Shown: one piece after another, positions 7,825 to 17,446 of the stretch
Numbering within the stretch: the first letter of the stretch is position 1
Layout: each line of letters begins with the position of its first letter
NCBI GenBank assembly: GCA_963775245.1
Contig: CAVZID010000023.1
Coordinates: 62,001 to 126,000, forward strand
Reading direction: 5' to 3'
Source: CAVSWT01 sp963775245
GTDB lineage: Bacteria; Bacteroidota; Ignavibacteria; Ignavibacteriales; Ignavibacteriaceae
DNA length: 64,000 nucleotides
Program-made: the position numbers and the translations under genes
Notes under the pieces: generated by a model
What the model saw: only the letters and a program-made list of their open reading frames with translations
What the model was told of the DNA's origin: nothing
The model's database searches: none

Positions 7825-9933
7825 TCATTTTAACTCTCCTTTCTTCACAAACTCCTCACCATTCCAATATCTAACCTGGTTCTTTAAAATATTTACAAAC
7901 GCATTTGTATTTGTGTAAGGTGGTTTTAACAATCCCTTTGCTACAAGCGAATCACGCCTTACATGAAATTCATCCCCTATAAATATGTCAAATTTATTTA
8001 ATGCTGGATTAATATTAATCGTATATCCGCAAAAACTATCGGGATTTTCTGCTTCACCCTCATAAATAGGAAAAATAAATTTATTCACATCACTTTGATA
8101 TGCAAAATCGCCCCTTGGTATTATATTAAATCTTTGTTTAAAATAATCGTTATAATCTGATTTAGGCAAAAGTAAATACTGATTAAACTTTGCTATTTTT
8201 TTATTTAGATAATAATAATTGTTATCCAATGTTGGAGTCTGTCCATTTAACTGATCTAAATTTATTGAAAGAATAAAACATCTTTCGCAGCCGTTATTTA
8301 TACCAGCACCCACCAATTCGTTTTTCCCATCTTTGTTAAAATCACCTATTAATGCTCCTGCAAAATGCCCTTGTGACCACAATGTTCCTTTTAATCTTTT
8401 ACCATTTAATAAATTCAATTTGTAGACTACGGAAGGATAAATAATGCTATGAGCTGTAAATAGATATAAAATAGTCGTTCTTTTTACAGTAAGCGTATCA
8501 ATCAAATAACTTTTAAATCTTCTTTCAGGAACACCTTCTCTGGTCAACACACTATCCCTGAAATTATATCTCCAAATCAGATTGCCTTTATTATTAAAAC
8601 AAGCTACTCTTAAATAATCATTTTCATTTTTTGTGTTTAGTAAATCTTCATCTGTCAAGATTACTTCATTAATACCATCATTGTCTATATCTACAATTTT
8701 TTGAGATAGATTTATTTCGGACTTTTTGAAATCATTAATTAAATCAATATCTGACTTTTTACTCCACAACACTTTACCATTCTTGTTTTTTACATAAACC
8801 ATGTACCCTTCATTATCGAGTACAGCAGGGTTGCTGTCAAAATCTAATACTCCTGAAATAACCACTACAACTGCTATAACAAGAAGCAATATTAAACTTG
8901 CCCAATTTTTTTTGCTAAATTTATAAACGCGTACCGCAGCGTTTCGCATTCTTATATCTACAAGATTCCGCCGGTTTAAAATTTCCTCAAAAGTCTCAAC
9001 ACCAATTAGTTTAATTTTTCTTTCCGGAAAATCCTTTTGAAGTTCTTTTAATTTTAACGTAACGTCTAATTGATCATCTTCCGGGAAAACAAATGTATTT
9101 ATGCGGGAATAAAAGATAGTTTCAACTTTCTTTTCAATAATTTCTTTCGAGACTTTGCTTATGTTCCCTTTAGCATCGTTGCTTCCGGTAAATGCAACTC
9201 TATCATTTATACTCATAATTGTCGGGGCATTATAAAATGATAACAGTTCTTCTATAAATGAAATTGTTAATGCTATTCCGAGTGAATTGCCTATATAATC
9301 TCCTATCCTTTTGTCAAAGCTGATTATTACTTCGTGATGAGGGTTTATTCTTTTTATATAATCTTTACAGTAACTCTTTGCTGCTTCCCATGAATCATTA
9401 ATTTGCTGTTTAATTCTATCTTCTATTTCTTTGCCGCTAGGTACAATGATGAAATTTGTTTCGGTTTTGGAAGCTTTAATGCTTATACTTATGCTCTCCA
9501 GTAAACCTAAATTATATTCATCGTCTCCTTCTTCAATTATTGGGAAATAGGCTTTCTTTTTAGTTGATAGCTCGTTTGGTTTCCCATTTAATATATCTTC
9601 AAGCTCACTTACTTTTTTACTTAAATAAAGAATAATTTGATTTAATCTTTCGGAATAATCTTGTAGAAAGTTTAGCGAAATTAATCGCTTAATTTGAGCA
9701 ACGATGCTTTTTGTTGCTTTTGGATGAAGCCCGGTTATATCGAATTGTTCCAAACAAAAAATATATTCTTCAATTAATTCATCTATAAATGGTTCAATTA
9801 TTTTTGTGTTTGAAGCGCATAAGAGTATATTAAAAAAATCAAAAATGTAAATTAGCTTCCTTCTGCCGGAAAATGTTTCTTCTAATTTTTGTTGAAGAAT
9901 TATTTTTTGATTTTCTAATTCCAGGATATTCAA
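7825..9933 (-). CDS. Membrane protein: Lon-protease-like domain, one TM helix, FG-GAP/VCBS-like repeats
   Basis: 702 residues. The first 130 are helical and not recognised. About residues 145-322 resemble the proteolytic (S16) domain of Lon: a GNSLG motif (215-219, Ser217 in the position of the catalytic Ser of GPSAG), VAFTGSNDAKGNISKV (246-261), then VETIFYSRINTFVFPEDDQLDV (270-291). The Lys of the Ser-Lys dyad cannot be placed with certainty. A single strong membrane helix follows at 345-363. The C-terminal half is outside the membrane and has two calcium-loop motifs of FG-GAP/integrin type, DIDNDGINE (415-423) and DFNKDGKNE (531-539). It would link an external propeller-like sensor to a cytoplasmic Lon-like domain. 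It heads a three-gene set; part of its 5' end is duplicated upstream. Confidence 0.75.
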   Translation of the reverse strand: MNILELENQKIILQQKLEETFSGRRKLIYIFDFFNILLCASNTKIIEPFIDELIEEYIFCLEQFDITGLHPKATKSIVAQIKRLISLNFLQDYSERLNQIILYLSKKVSELEDILNGKPNELSTKKKAYFPIIEEGDDEYNLGLLESISISIKASKTETNFIIVPSGKEIEDRIKQQINDSWEAAKSYCKDYIKRINPHHEVIISFDKRIGDYIGNSLGIALTISFIEELLSFYNAPTIMSINDRVAFTGSNDAKGNISKVSKEIIEKKVETIFYSRINTFVFPEDDQLDVTLKLKELQKDFPERKIKLIGVETFEEILNRRNLVDIRMRNAAVRVYKFSKKNWASLILLLVIAVVVVISGVLDFDSNPAVLDNEGYMVYVKNKNGKVLWSKKSDIDLINDFKKSEINLSQKIVDIDNDGINEVILTDEDLLNTKNENDYLRVACFNNKGNLIWRYNFRDSVLTREGVPERRFKSYLIDTLTVKRTTILYLFTAHSIIYPSVVYKLNLLNGKRLKGTLWSQGHFAGALIGDFNKDGKNELVGAGINNGCERCFILSINLDQLNGQTPTLDNNYYYLNKKIAKFNQYLLLPKSDYNDYFKQRFNIIPRGDFAYQSDVNKFIFPIYEGEAENPDSFCGYTININPALNKFDIFIGDEFHVRRDSLVAKGLLKPPYTNTNAFVNILKNQVRYWNGEEFVKKGELK

Positions 9934-10108
9934 TTCTTTAGTCTCAATCTTTTAATCAATAAACTGTTAAAGCAAAAAAGGATATTTTCAGCTGTATTTT
10001 AGGCAGAGCATTTAAATGAGATAGCAGGTCTTAAGTCATAGCAGCAAATATTTGAAAGGGAATGTAAAAAAAAGTTTTTTTTAAAACATCGGTATAATTA
10101 CCATTAAT

Positions 10109-10117
10109 TTATCCACA
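10109..10117 (+). other. Single DnaA-box-like sequence
   Basis: TTATCCACA matches the DnaA box consensus. It is isolated, so it does not mark an origin. It lies in the otherwise featureless gap between dnaG and the 702-residue gene. Confidence 0.25.
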
Positions 10118-10206
10118 AATAACCGAACCTGTTGACTATTTCAACAATAATTTTGTAAAATGAAGAAATTGGATAAAGAGATAGCACGAATTAGCATAGA
10201 AAAGTC

Positions 10207-10294
10207 TAAAACACAGAAAAGATTCTTTCGACAAGAAAGTGTTTCTTCTAACTATTTCTGAAAAATTGTTTTTTGATTTTCTAATTCAAGAATC
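10207..10294 (-). pseudogene. Remnant of the 5' end of a second copy of the 702-residue gene
   Basis: On the minus strand this reads ILELENQKTIFQK, a stop, then LEETLSCRKNLF. The intact gene starts MNILELENQKIILQQKLEETFSGRRKL over the same stretch. DNA similarity is obvious over about 60 bases. The fragment lies 0.3 kb upstream of the intact gene, next to the dnaG stop. It is too short and broken to be functional. It shows that this locus was once duplicated or rearranged. Confidence 0.7.
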
Positions 10295-10319
10295 AGCAAG
10301 ATGTTTAGGAATTCATTTT

Positions 10320-12218
10320 TTAATTTAAATGAATAATCAAATTATTAATGTCCCTCTTTTCATTATTTAATTCAAGATTTAATTCCAGTAATTCACGAGT
10401 TTCTTCTTCGCTTTGAGAAGCAGACATTTTTTTCTGAATTTCTTTTATTTCTATGTCTAAAAATCTCTGCTTAAATAGTTTGATTGTTGCCTCAGTTTGT
10501 AAAAGCATAATCTTTGATTCGGGTTCGCTGGGATAAATTTTTTCCCACCGTGAACTAATCGAATATTTTTCAACAGAAATTTCCGATAAATAAATTTGAT
10601 GGGTACTCTCTTTTATCTTTTCAATTAATGCTGATGGGATTATGTCTTCGTCCGTGTCAAATGCATCATATACAATTGATGCCAATTCTTTGTGAATTAA
10701 TATTCTGTAATCATCAAGATGAATATTTTTCCTAATTAAGTCAATAACTTCTTTGTTCCCTTGAAATAATAAAGTGATTAAATCTTTTTCCACAATAATT
10801 AATTCCGGGTTGATAGAAGTTTTTTTTCCAAAGGATCCTTCGGATGAGATTCCTAAAATCTCTTTTTCTGCTTCTTTTCCTTCCATCAAACGCGACTGTG
10901 TAAAAGATTGTTGAGAAGATTTATTTAGAATGACAGTAAGTTCATTCTCTAATAATTTTTCTCTCAAATTAAATTGTCGAGCAATAGACCTAATCAATAA
11001 ACTCCTTTTCAATTCATCATTAATCAATGAAATAGGTTTTACTAATTCTCTAATTGCTTCGGCAGTTGTTCCAGGTTCTTTAAACATTCCCTGTGATTCA
11101 TAGTATGCAGTTTGATATTCAAGAAAGTTTTGAGCTTTTTCAATTAACTCTTCAAATTTTTCTCTTCCGAATTTATTAACGAAAGAATCGGGGTCCTCAC
11201 CGGAAGGAAGTGAAATAATTTTTATTTCAATATCTTTTTTAAGCAGCAGCTCTATACTTCTCATTGATGCCTTTATTCCTGCAGTATCGGCATCAAAAAG
11301 AAGAAAAACATTTTTGGTGTAACGTGAAAGAAGCTGAACCTGGTCTTCCGTTAACGCCGTCCCGGAAACTGCAACTACATTTTTAATCCCGCTTTGATAA
11401 AGTGAAATCAAATCCATGTAGCCTTCAACAAGAATTACTTTATTTTGTTTTCTTATTTCATCTTTAGCATGTGAAAGTCCGTATAAAATTTTCCCTTTAT
11501 AATAAATTATGGATTCAGGCGAGTTTAAATATTTTGCAGCGTTATCACGGTTCTCTAAAATTCTCCCGGCAAATGCAATTACTCTTCCATGCGGAGAAAA
11601 AATCGGGAAAATAATTCTGCCGGAAAATTTATCATACAATCTTCCATCGTTTGATTTACCAATCAAGCCAAGCTGCAGTGCTTTTTCCAAATCGACTTTC
11701 TTTTCGGATAGAAGATTTACAAGGCTGTCTCTTGAAGAAAAAGAATATCCAAGTCCAAACTCTCTTATGGTTTTATCTTTTAAATTTCTTTTCTCAAAAT
11801 ATTTTCTGCCAATTTCACCTTCATCGCTATGTCGTAGGTTATCCGAAAAATATCTCCCCACAATTGAATTTATATCATAAAGAATTTCCTGTTCGCTTTG
11901 TCTTTCTTCAGCGCCTTCATTATCAAATTCTATATTGATTCCAGCCTGCCCGGCGATTTCCTGCACAGCTTCGATAAAGGATATCTTTTCATACTCCATT
12001 AAAAATTTGAAAACATTTCCTCCATTGTGACAGCCGAAACAGTGGTAGATTTGCTTATCTTCACTAACCGTAAACGAAGGAGTTTTTTCATTATGGAAAG
12101 GGCATAATCCTAAAAAGTTTTTTCCTCTTTTGCGAAGGGCAACTTTATCGGAAATCACATCAACGATGTTTACAGCAGACCTAATTTCTTCAATTTTTCT
12201 TTCTGATATTCTCATCAA
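10320..12218 (-). CDS. dnaG: DNA primase
   Basis: Synthesises RNA primers at the replication fork. 632 residues. The N-terminal CHC2 zinc-binding domain has Cys39, His42, Cys60 and Cys63 (CPFHNEKTPSFTVSEDKQ, then YHCFGC). The primase core and Toprim domain follow (VILVEGYMDLISLYQSG near residue 265, then FLLFDADTAGIKAS near 308). The C-terminal region that would bind DnaB is divergent, as is usual in this phylum. It begins MMRISERKIEEI; the second Met may be the true start. It is divergently oriented to the glycosyltransferase cluster at 12405. Confidence 0.95.
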   Translation of the reverse strand: MMRISERKIEEIRSAVNIVDVISDKVALRKRGKNFLGLCPFHNEKTPSFTVSEDKQIYHCFGCHNGGNVFKFLMEYEKISFIEAVQEIAGQAGINIEFDNEGAEERQSEQEILYDINSIVGRYFSDNLRHSDEGEIGRKYFEKRNLKDKTIREFGLGYSFSSRDSLVNLLSEKKVDLEKALQLGLIGKSNDGRLYDKFSGRIIFPIFSPHGRVIAFAGRILENRDNAAKYLNSPESIIYYKGKILYGLSHAKDEIRKQNKVILVEGYMDLISLYQSGIKNVVAVSGTALTEDQVQLLSRYTKNVFLLFDADTAGIKASMRSIELLLKKDIEIKIISLPSGEDPDSFVNKFGREKFEELIEKAQNFLEYQTAYYESQGMFKEPGTTAEAIRELVKPISLINDELKRSLLIRSIARQFNLREKLLENELTVILNKSSQQSFTQSRLMEGKEAEKEILGISSEGSFGKKTSINPELIIVEKDLITLLFQGNKEVIDLIRKNIHLDDYRILIHKELASIVYDAFDTDEDIIPSALIEKIKESTHQIYLSEISVEKYSISSRWEKIYPSEPESKIMLLQTEATIKLFKQRFLDIEIKEIQKKMSASQSEEETRELLELNLELNNEKRDINNLIIHLN

Positions 12219-12404
12219 TTAAACTTACTTAACGAAACGCGTTATTGGATAACCTATTTTAATTATAATTTTTACTCCCCAAGATAGCCTCAATGTCCCT
12301 AAAACTATAGTTCTAATACTATACTAATAACACCCAAATTTTGCTCAAATTCGGTTTAATGCAAAAAATAATTTACTCTGCCACAAATTTAGGAATTTTT
12401 ATTT

Positions 12405-14396
12405 ATGAAAGTCGGAGTTGAAACTTCTTCTTTAAATAAAAGAGTAACCGGCACCAGCAGATATATAAAATGTTTGATAAATACCTTAAACGAACTTGAA
12501 ATAGAAGTTAAACATTTTCCCTCAAATAATTCTATTCGGCAAAAAACTTTCTTAAATAAAATTCATAAAAATTGGTATCAGCTTAATTCAATTAAAAGCG
12601 AAATTGAAAATTATCATCCTGATTATATGATTTTTCCAAATTATTTTATGCCTCTTAACTATAACGGCAAAGCAGCAATAATAATACATGACCTTTCTTT
12701 TATTTCTCACCCTCAATTTTATTCAAAAACATTTGTTAACTATTATAATTTTCGTTTGAGAAATACATTAAAATACAAACCGCTGATTATTACAGTAAGC
12801 GAATTTTCAAGGAATGAAATTAATAAATATTTAGATATTCCTCTTGACCAAATATTTCTTCTTCAAGGGTATTATGATTTGGATGAAAATAAAATTAAGA
12901 AAAATTATCAGCTCCAGGATGAATCTTATTTCCTTTATGTCGGGCATATAGAGCCTAGAAAAAATATTCCGTTTTTAGTAGAAAATTTTATTTCCTGGAA
13001 AAATGAAAATTACTTAGACACGAAGTTAAAGTTAGCTGGAGAGTTTTGGATTAAAACTGAGGAAATAAAAAATCTTTTCAAGAAATATTATAATCATCCG
13101 GATGTAGAGTTTTTAGGGTATGTAAGTGAAAATAAGCTATCGGAACTTTATCAAAACGCCAGCGGGTTTGTACATGCAAGCTTTGTGGAAGGTTTTGGTT
13201 TCCCGGTTTTAGAAGCAATGCATAATAAGCTTCCCATTTTATGCTCAAAAAATACTGCAACGGAAGAAATATCCAAACCGAATTCCATTACTTTTGACCC
13301 GGCTTCAGAAAACGGCTTTAATAATGGTCTAAGCAATTTATATAACAAATCTCTTGTTTATCATAAGATGAATTATGATATAAAGTATTCAAAAGAATTG
13401 ATGAAAGAGCAAATGGTAAATATGCTTGAGCACATGGAATTCAAAAACAATAATAACTTTTTCATTAATGCTCCAAAGACATACACTGCGAAAAAGGCCA
13501 TTAAAAAAACTTTAATATACTCTTCATTATTTAACAGCGGAATAAAAAGCGAACTTTTAAAAAGACAAATAGTAGACATAAAAATAACTGATGAGGATTT
13601 AAGTAAGGCCCTTTTTGAGCTTATTGAAGAGGATAAAATTGATTTCAAAAACGGCGACTTCTTTTTAAGAAATGTTCAGCAAAATTACTATGAGAAGAAA
13701 GAGAAAAAGCTTGACATAAAAAAAACAAAAAGAATTTTAAAAATTCTTAATACAATTCCATTCATTTCTTCAATTGCATTTAGCGGCGGAACGGCTAATT
13801 ATGGAATTGACAATCATGATGATATTGACCTGTTTATAATTACCAAACCTAACTCGGTTTTTATTGCTTATTTTTTAATTCACCTTATTTCAAAAATATT
13901 TAATGCGCGAAAAATCATCTGTGCAAATTATTTAATTGATGAAACAAACCTAACAATTAATAATTTTGAAGACGTTTATACGGCAAACCAGATTATTTCT
14001 CTTATTCCATTTAAAAATGAAAAGCTGCTAAATGAATTTTTAGCTTCAAATAAATGGGTTCAAAAATTTTATCCTAACTTTGACCTGCCTTCTTCAAGCA
14101 GTGTAAAAACAGATTTTATATTTTATTCTTTTTTCAAACCCTTAAATAAAATACTAATGTTCTTTTATAAGTTTTTATATAAAGAAAAGATTAAAAATAA
14201 TCCCGAATCATTAATCCTAAATAACCACTGTATTAAACTTCATACTAACGACCATAGAATCAAAACTTTGAAAGCATTTAATGATGCCTGGGAAAATTAT
14301 TGCTGCCAGGAAGAAGAGATAGAACTAACAAATATTTTAAGAAAAATATTTAATGAGAAATCTTATTTAAAACAGAATAAAAATTCTATTTCATAA
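12405..14396 (+). CDS. Fusion of GT4-type glycosyltransferase and nucleotidyltransferase-fold domain
   Basis: 663 residues in two parts. Residues 1-350 are a family 4 glycosyltransferase: MKVGVETSSLNKRVTGTSRY at the start, YVGHIEPRKNIPFLVE near 184, and the donor-binding segment HASFVEGFGFPVLEAM near 258. Residues about 375-600 resemble the winged-helix plus polymerase-beta-type nucleotidyltransferase family: SGGTANYGIDNHDDIDLFII near 460 gives the Gly-Gly then Asp-x-Asp signature, followed by CANYLIDETNLTI near 508. It is the first of five plus-strand genes, with 4 bases to the radical SAM gene. It may build a glycan or secondary metabolite; the acceptor is unknown. The fusion could be lineage-specific. 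Confidence 0.8.
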   Translation: MKVGVETSSLNKRVTGTSRYIKCLINTLNELEIEVKHFPSNNSIRQKTFLNKIHKNWYQLNSIKSEIENYHPDYMIFPNYFMPLNYNGKAAIIIHDLSFISHPQFYSKTFVNYYNFRLRNTLKYKPLIITVSEFSRNEINKYLDIPLDQIFLLQGYYDLDENKIKKNYQLQDESYFLYVGHIEPRKNIPFLVENFISWKNENYLDTKLKLAGEFWIKTEEIKNLFKKYYNHPDVEFLGYVSENKLSELYQNASGFVHASFVEGFGFPVLEAMHNKLPILCSKNTATEEISKPNSITFDPASENGFNNGLSNLYNKSLVYHKMNYDIKYSKELMKEQMVNMLEHMEFKNNNNFFINAPKTYTAKKAIKKTLIYSSLFNSGIKSELLKRQIVDIKITDEDLSKALFELIEEDKIDFKNGDFFLRNVQQNYYEKKEKKLDIKKTKRILKILNTIPFISSIAFSGGTANYGIDNHDDIDLFIITKPNSVFIAYFLIHLISKIFNARKIICANYLIDETNLTINNFEDVYTANQIISLIPFKNEKLLNEFLASNKWVQKFYPNFDLPSSSSVKTDFIFYSFFKPLNKILMFFYKFLYKEKIKNNPESLILNNHCIKLHTNDHRIKTLKAFNDAWENYCCQEEEIELTNILRKIFNEKSYLKQNKNSIS

Positions 14397-14400
14397 ATCA

Positions 14401-15861
14401 ATGAAAATATTAATAGGACAATCTTATTTCAGAGCCCTCGACCCCAAAGAACTTGAAAGGAATATGCCTTATCCGCCATTGGGTACATTAATAGCTGCAA
14501 CTTTGCTAAAAAAGCTTGGGTATGAAATAATATTTTATGATGCAATGTTAAGTAATAGCCCTTATGATTTTATTGACATGATTAAAAAAGTAAAGCCGGA
14601 TTTACTTTTAATTTATGATGACGAATTTAATTACCTAACTAAAATGTGTCTTTCAAATATGCGGGATGCTGCAGTCTCTTTTATTAAGCAGTCAAAAGTG
14701 CTTTCCATTCCTTCAATAATTTACAGCTCTGACGCAACTGATTTTTCTTCTCATTACTTAAATGCCGGATGCAGTGCAATCATTTATGGCGAAGGTGAGA
14801 TTACATTGAAGGAAACAGTCGAAGCCTTTGACAAAAACATTTTTAATGTACATAAAAAAAATATTCACGGCTTAAAATTTTTAGAAAATAATGAAATTTA
14901 TATAACGCCTCAAAGAAAAATTATTGATGACCTGGATACTTTGCCAGTACCTGATTACAGTTTTGTTGATATTGAAAGCTATAAAGATATTTGGTTAAAA
15001 AATCACAGTTACTTTTCTTTAAATATTTCAACTACAAGAGGCTGTCCGTATAACTGTAATTGGTGTGCAAAGCCTTTATACGGCAGAACATATCATTCCA
15101 AATCGCCTTCTACAACAGCTCTTCAAATACAAGATTTAAAACATAAATATTCCATAGACCATTTGTGGATTACTGATGATATATTCGGGTTAAAACCATT
15201 ATGGTTAAAAGAGTTTGCTAAAGAATGTAAAAAATTGAAAACGAATGTTTCATATAAATGTTTATCAAGGCCGGATTTATTATTAAGAGAAAATACTATT
15301 GATTTATTGAAAGAAACAGGATGCACTACAATCTGGATTGGCGCAGAATCCGGGAGTCAAAAAATTTTAGATTCAATGGATAAAGGAACAGGCGTTGAAC
15401 AAATTTTTGAAGCCGCTGCAAAAGTTAAAGAAGCAGGAATGGAGATAGCATTTTTTATTCAGTTCGGCTACTCTGGTGAAATATGGGATGACATTTTACT
15501 TACCAGAAATATGATTAAAAAATGTTTGCCTGATGATATCGGAGTTTCGGTTTCTTATCCTCTTCCAGGCACAAAATTCTATGAGCGCGTTAAGAATGAA
15601 TTTAAAGATAAAACCAACTGGAAAGATTCGGATGACCTGGACATGATTTTTCATGGAACTTACGAAAGAAATTTTTATAAGCTTCTTCACAGACTGGTTC
15701 ATTCAGAATACAGGATGTTTCAAATCATTAACAGAAAAGAAATAAAAAAGTACGTTCATTTGATTTATCACAGCTTAAAATTTATTTATTTCAGAATTAG
15801 AATTAACCGCTATTTAAATCACGAAGAACCATCATTCACATTACAGAATAATCCGACATGA
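14401..15861 (+). CDS. B12-binding radical SAM protein
   Basis: 486 residues. The N-terminal 140 residues form a cobalamin-binding-type domain with the opening YPPLGTLIAATLLKKLGYEI near residue 25. The radical SAM core has the cluster motif Cys-x3-Cys-x2-Cys in STTRGCPYNCNWCAKP near residue 214, followed by conserved WITDDIFGL (about 258) and TIWIGAESGSQKIL (about 311). These enzymes do methylations or other radical chemistry on unreactive carbon. The start is 4 bases after the preceding stop, and the end overlaps the next gene by 4 bases (ATGA). Translation is probably coupled. Confidence 0.9.
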   Translation: MKILIGQSYFRALDPKELERNMPYPPLGTLIAATLLKKLGYEIIFYDAMLSNSPYDFIDMIKKVKPDLLLIYDDEFNYLTKMCLSNMRDAAVSFIKQSKVLSIPSIIYSSDATDFSSHYLNAGCSAIIYGEGEITLKETVEAFDKNIFNVHKKNIHGLKFLENNEIYITPQRKIIDDLDTLPVPDYSFVDIESYKDIWLKNHSYFSLNISTTRGCPYNCNWCAKPLYGRTYHSKSPSTTALQIQDLKHKYSIDHLWITDDIFGLKPLWLKEFAKECKKLKTNVSYKCLSRPDLLLRENTIDLLKETGCTTIWIGAESGSQKILDSMDKGTGVEQIFEAAAKVKEAGMEIAFFIQFGYSGEIWDDILLTRNMIKKCLPDDIGVSVSYPLPGTKFYERVKNEFKDKTNWKDSDDLDMIFHGTYERNFYKLLHRLVHSEYRMFQIINRKEIKKYVHLIYHSLKFIYFRIRINRYLNHEEPSFTLQNNPT

Positions 15862-16652
15862 ATTCAGCAAGCATTGAGGCAATAAATATCGGTTTCGGGA
15901 ATATGGCTGATGAATACGACAGGCTTCAGCTAACCAACAAGCCAGTTCAAATTATGCGGCAGAAATATTATGAAGTCGTTTTAAAAACTGTTGCGCCGCC
16001 TACTGAGGTTCTTGAACTGAATTGCGGCAGCGGAATTGACGCTAAATTTCTGGCGGAGAAAGGTTACAATATTTTAGCAACTGATGTCTCGGATAAGATG
16101 CTTGAAAATACTAAAATAAAGTGTCTTGGCTTGAATGTTGAATTTAAAAATCTTGACATAAATGATTTAAATATTTTAAGCGATAAGAAATTTGATTTGA
16201 TTTTATCTAACCTCGGTGGATTAAACTGTGTAAAAAATTTGAATGCGCTAAGCAAGCAAATCAATCTACATTTAAATTCAAACGGCTATTTCATTGCCGT
16301 GGTAATGCCATGCTTCAACTTATGGGAGTTTCTTTTAATATTTAAAAATATAAAGAAGCGTGCGTTTAGGAGAATTGTTAAAGAAGATGTTTTAGCAAAT
16401 GTGGGCGGGCAAAAAATTAAAGTAAACTATTATTCACCTAAAATATTAAGTGAAGCATTTGCAGAAAATTTTTCTCTTGTTGAATTAAAAGCATTAAGTA
16501 TTTTTGCTCCTCCGCCGGCTGCCGGGCATTGGTATAATAAGCATAAAGTAATAACCGCTGTTTTAAATAAAATAGATAATACTTTGGAAAATTTTTATTT
16601 CTCATCTTTTATTAGCGATTATTATATCGCAGTATTTAAAAAACATAATTGA
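15858..16652 (+). CDS. Class I SAM-dependent methyltransferase
   Basis: 264 residues. Motif I VLELNCGSGIDAKFLAEKG near residue 54, ILATDVSDKML near 73 (acidic residue contacting SAM ribose), and FDLILSNLGGLNCV near 114 define a class I fold. The start ATG overlaps the stop of the radical SAM gene by four bases. The substrate is unknown. It is predicted to act with the neighbouring glycosyltransferase, radical SAM and second methyltransferase. Confidence 0.85.
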   Translation: MNSASIEAINIGFGNMADEYDRLQLTNKPVQIMRQKYYEVVLKTVAPPTEVLELNCGSGIDAKFLAEKGYNILATDVSDKMLENTKIKCLGLNVEFKNLDINDLNILSDKKFDLILSNLGGLNCVKNLNALSKQINLHLNSNGYFIAVVMPCFNLWEFLLIFKNIKKRAFRRIVKEDVLANVGGQKIKVNYYSPKILSEAFAENFSLVELKALSIFAPPPAAGHWYNKHKVITAVLNKIDNTLENFYFSSFISDYYIAVFKKHN

Positions 16653-16657
16653 ATTAA

Positions 16658-17446
16658 ATGATAACTATAGAAAAGAAAAAGATAATTAATATCCGGGATA
16701 ATGTTTACTTCTTAGGAAATCCTGAAGAATATTATAATAAAGAAAATTTGTATTTAACCATCCGGGAGAAAGAAAAAAGAATTTATGATGATTCAACTTT
16801 AATTACATTACCTGATATTGATATATTTCACCCTCATTATTATGAATGGCAAATAAGAAAAAAATCAGCTCGCAAGTTATTGAAATATATTATACAGAAT
16901 AAAAAGAATATCGATATACTTGACTTAGGAAGCGGTAATGGGTGGCTTTCAAATTTTATTTCAAGCTGGAGTGGTAATGATGTATACGCCGTTGATTTAA
17001 ATATAAAAGAGCTTGAACAAGGGGCAAAAGTTTTTTGTCACAACGATAAATTATTTTTTATATACGGCGATATAGTTGAAGATATTTTCTTTCCTAAATC
17101 TTTTGATATGATAATTATAGCAAGTGCTATACAGTATTTCGACAATTTAAGTATACTGTTAAATAGGTTATTTTATTTCTTAAAACCTGGCGGAGAAATT
17201 CATATAATCGATAGTCCTATTTATAATGGACAAGAAGTTGAAGCTGCAAGAAAAAGGACAGAAAATTATTATCAAGAGATTGAAGTGCCGGAAATGAAAA
17301 ATTATTATTTCCATCATTCATGGAATGAATTAAATGGGATAAAATATGTGGTTATGAATTCAGCAGCACTAAAATTTCATAAATTTAAAAAGTATTTTAC
17401 AGTAAATAAAATTAAACCATTTCCCTGGATTAAAATTATTCGTTGA
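16658..17446 (+). CDS. Class I SAM-dependent methyltransferase
   Basis: 262 residues. The SAM-binding motif DILDLGSGNGWLSNFISSW is near residue 86, with DVYAVDLNIKELEQG near 107 and FDMIIIASAIQYFDNL near 148. It is distinct in sequence from the preceding methyltransferase, so this is not a recent duplication. It begins 5 bases after the preceding stop. It overlaps the following deaminase start by four bases (TTGA). The substrate is unknown. Confidence 0.85.
   Translation: MITIEKKKIINIRDNVYFLGNPEEYYNKENLYLTIREKEKRIYDDSTLITLPDIDIFHPHYYEWQIRKKSARKLLKYIIQNKKNIDILDLGSGNGWLSNFISSWSGNDVYAVDLNIKELEQGAKVFCHNDKLFFIYGDIVEDIFFPKSFDMIIIASAIQYFDNLSILLNRLFYFLKPGGEIHIIDSPIYNGQEVEAARKRTENYYQEIEVPEMKNYYFHHSWNELNGIKYVVMNSAALKFHKFKKYFTVNKIKPFPWIKIIR

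Noticed and set aside
10109..10117. DnaA box TTATCCACA near dnaG, and an inverse one at 55701-55709, as a replication origin
   Set aside because: Only single boxes, with no cluster, no dnaA or dnaN nearby and no unwinding element pattern beyond general AT richness.
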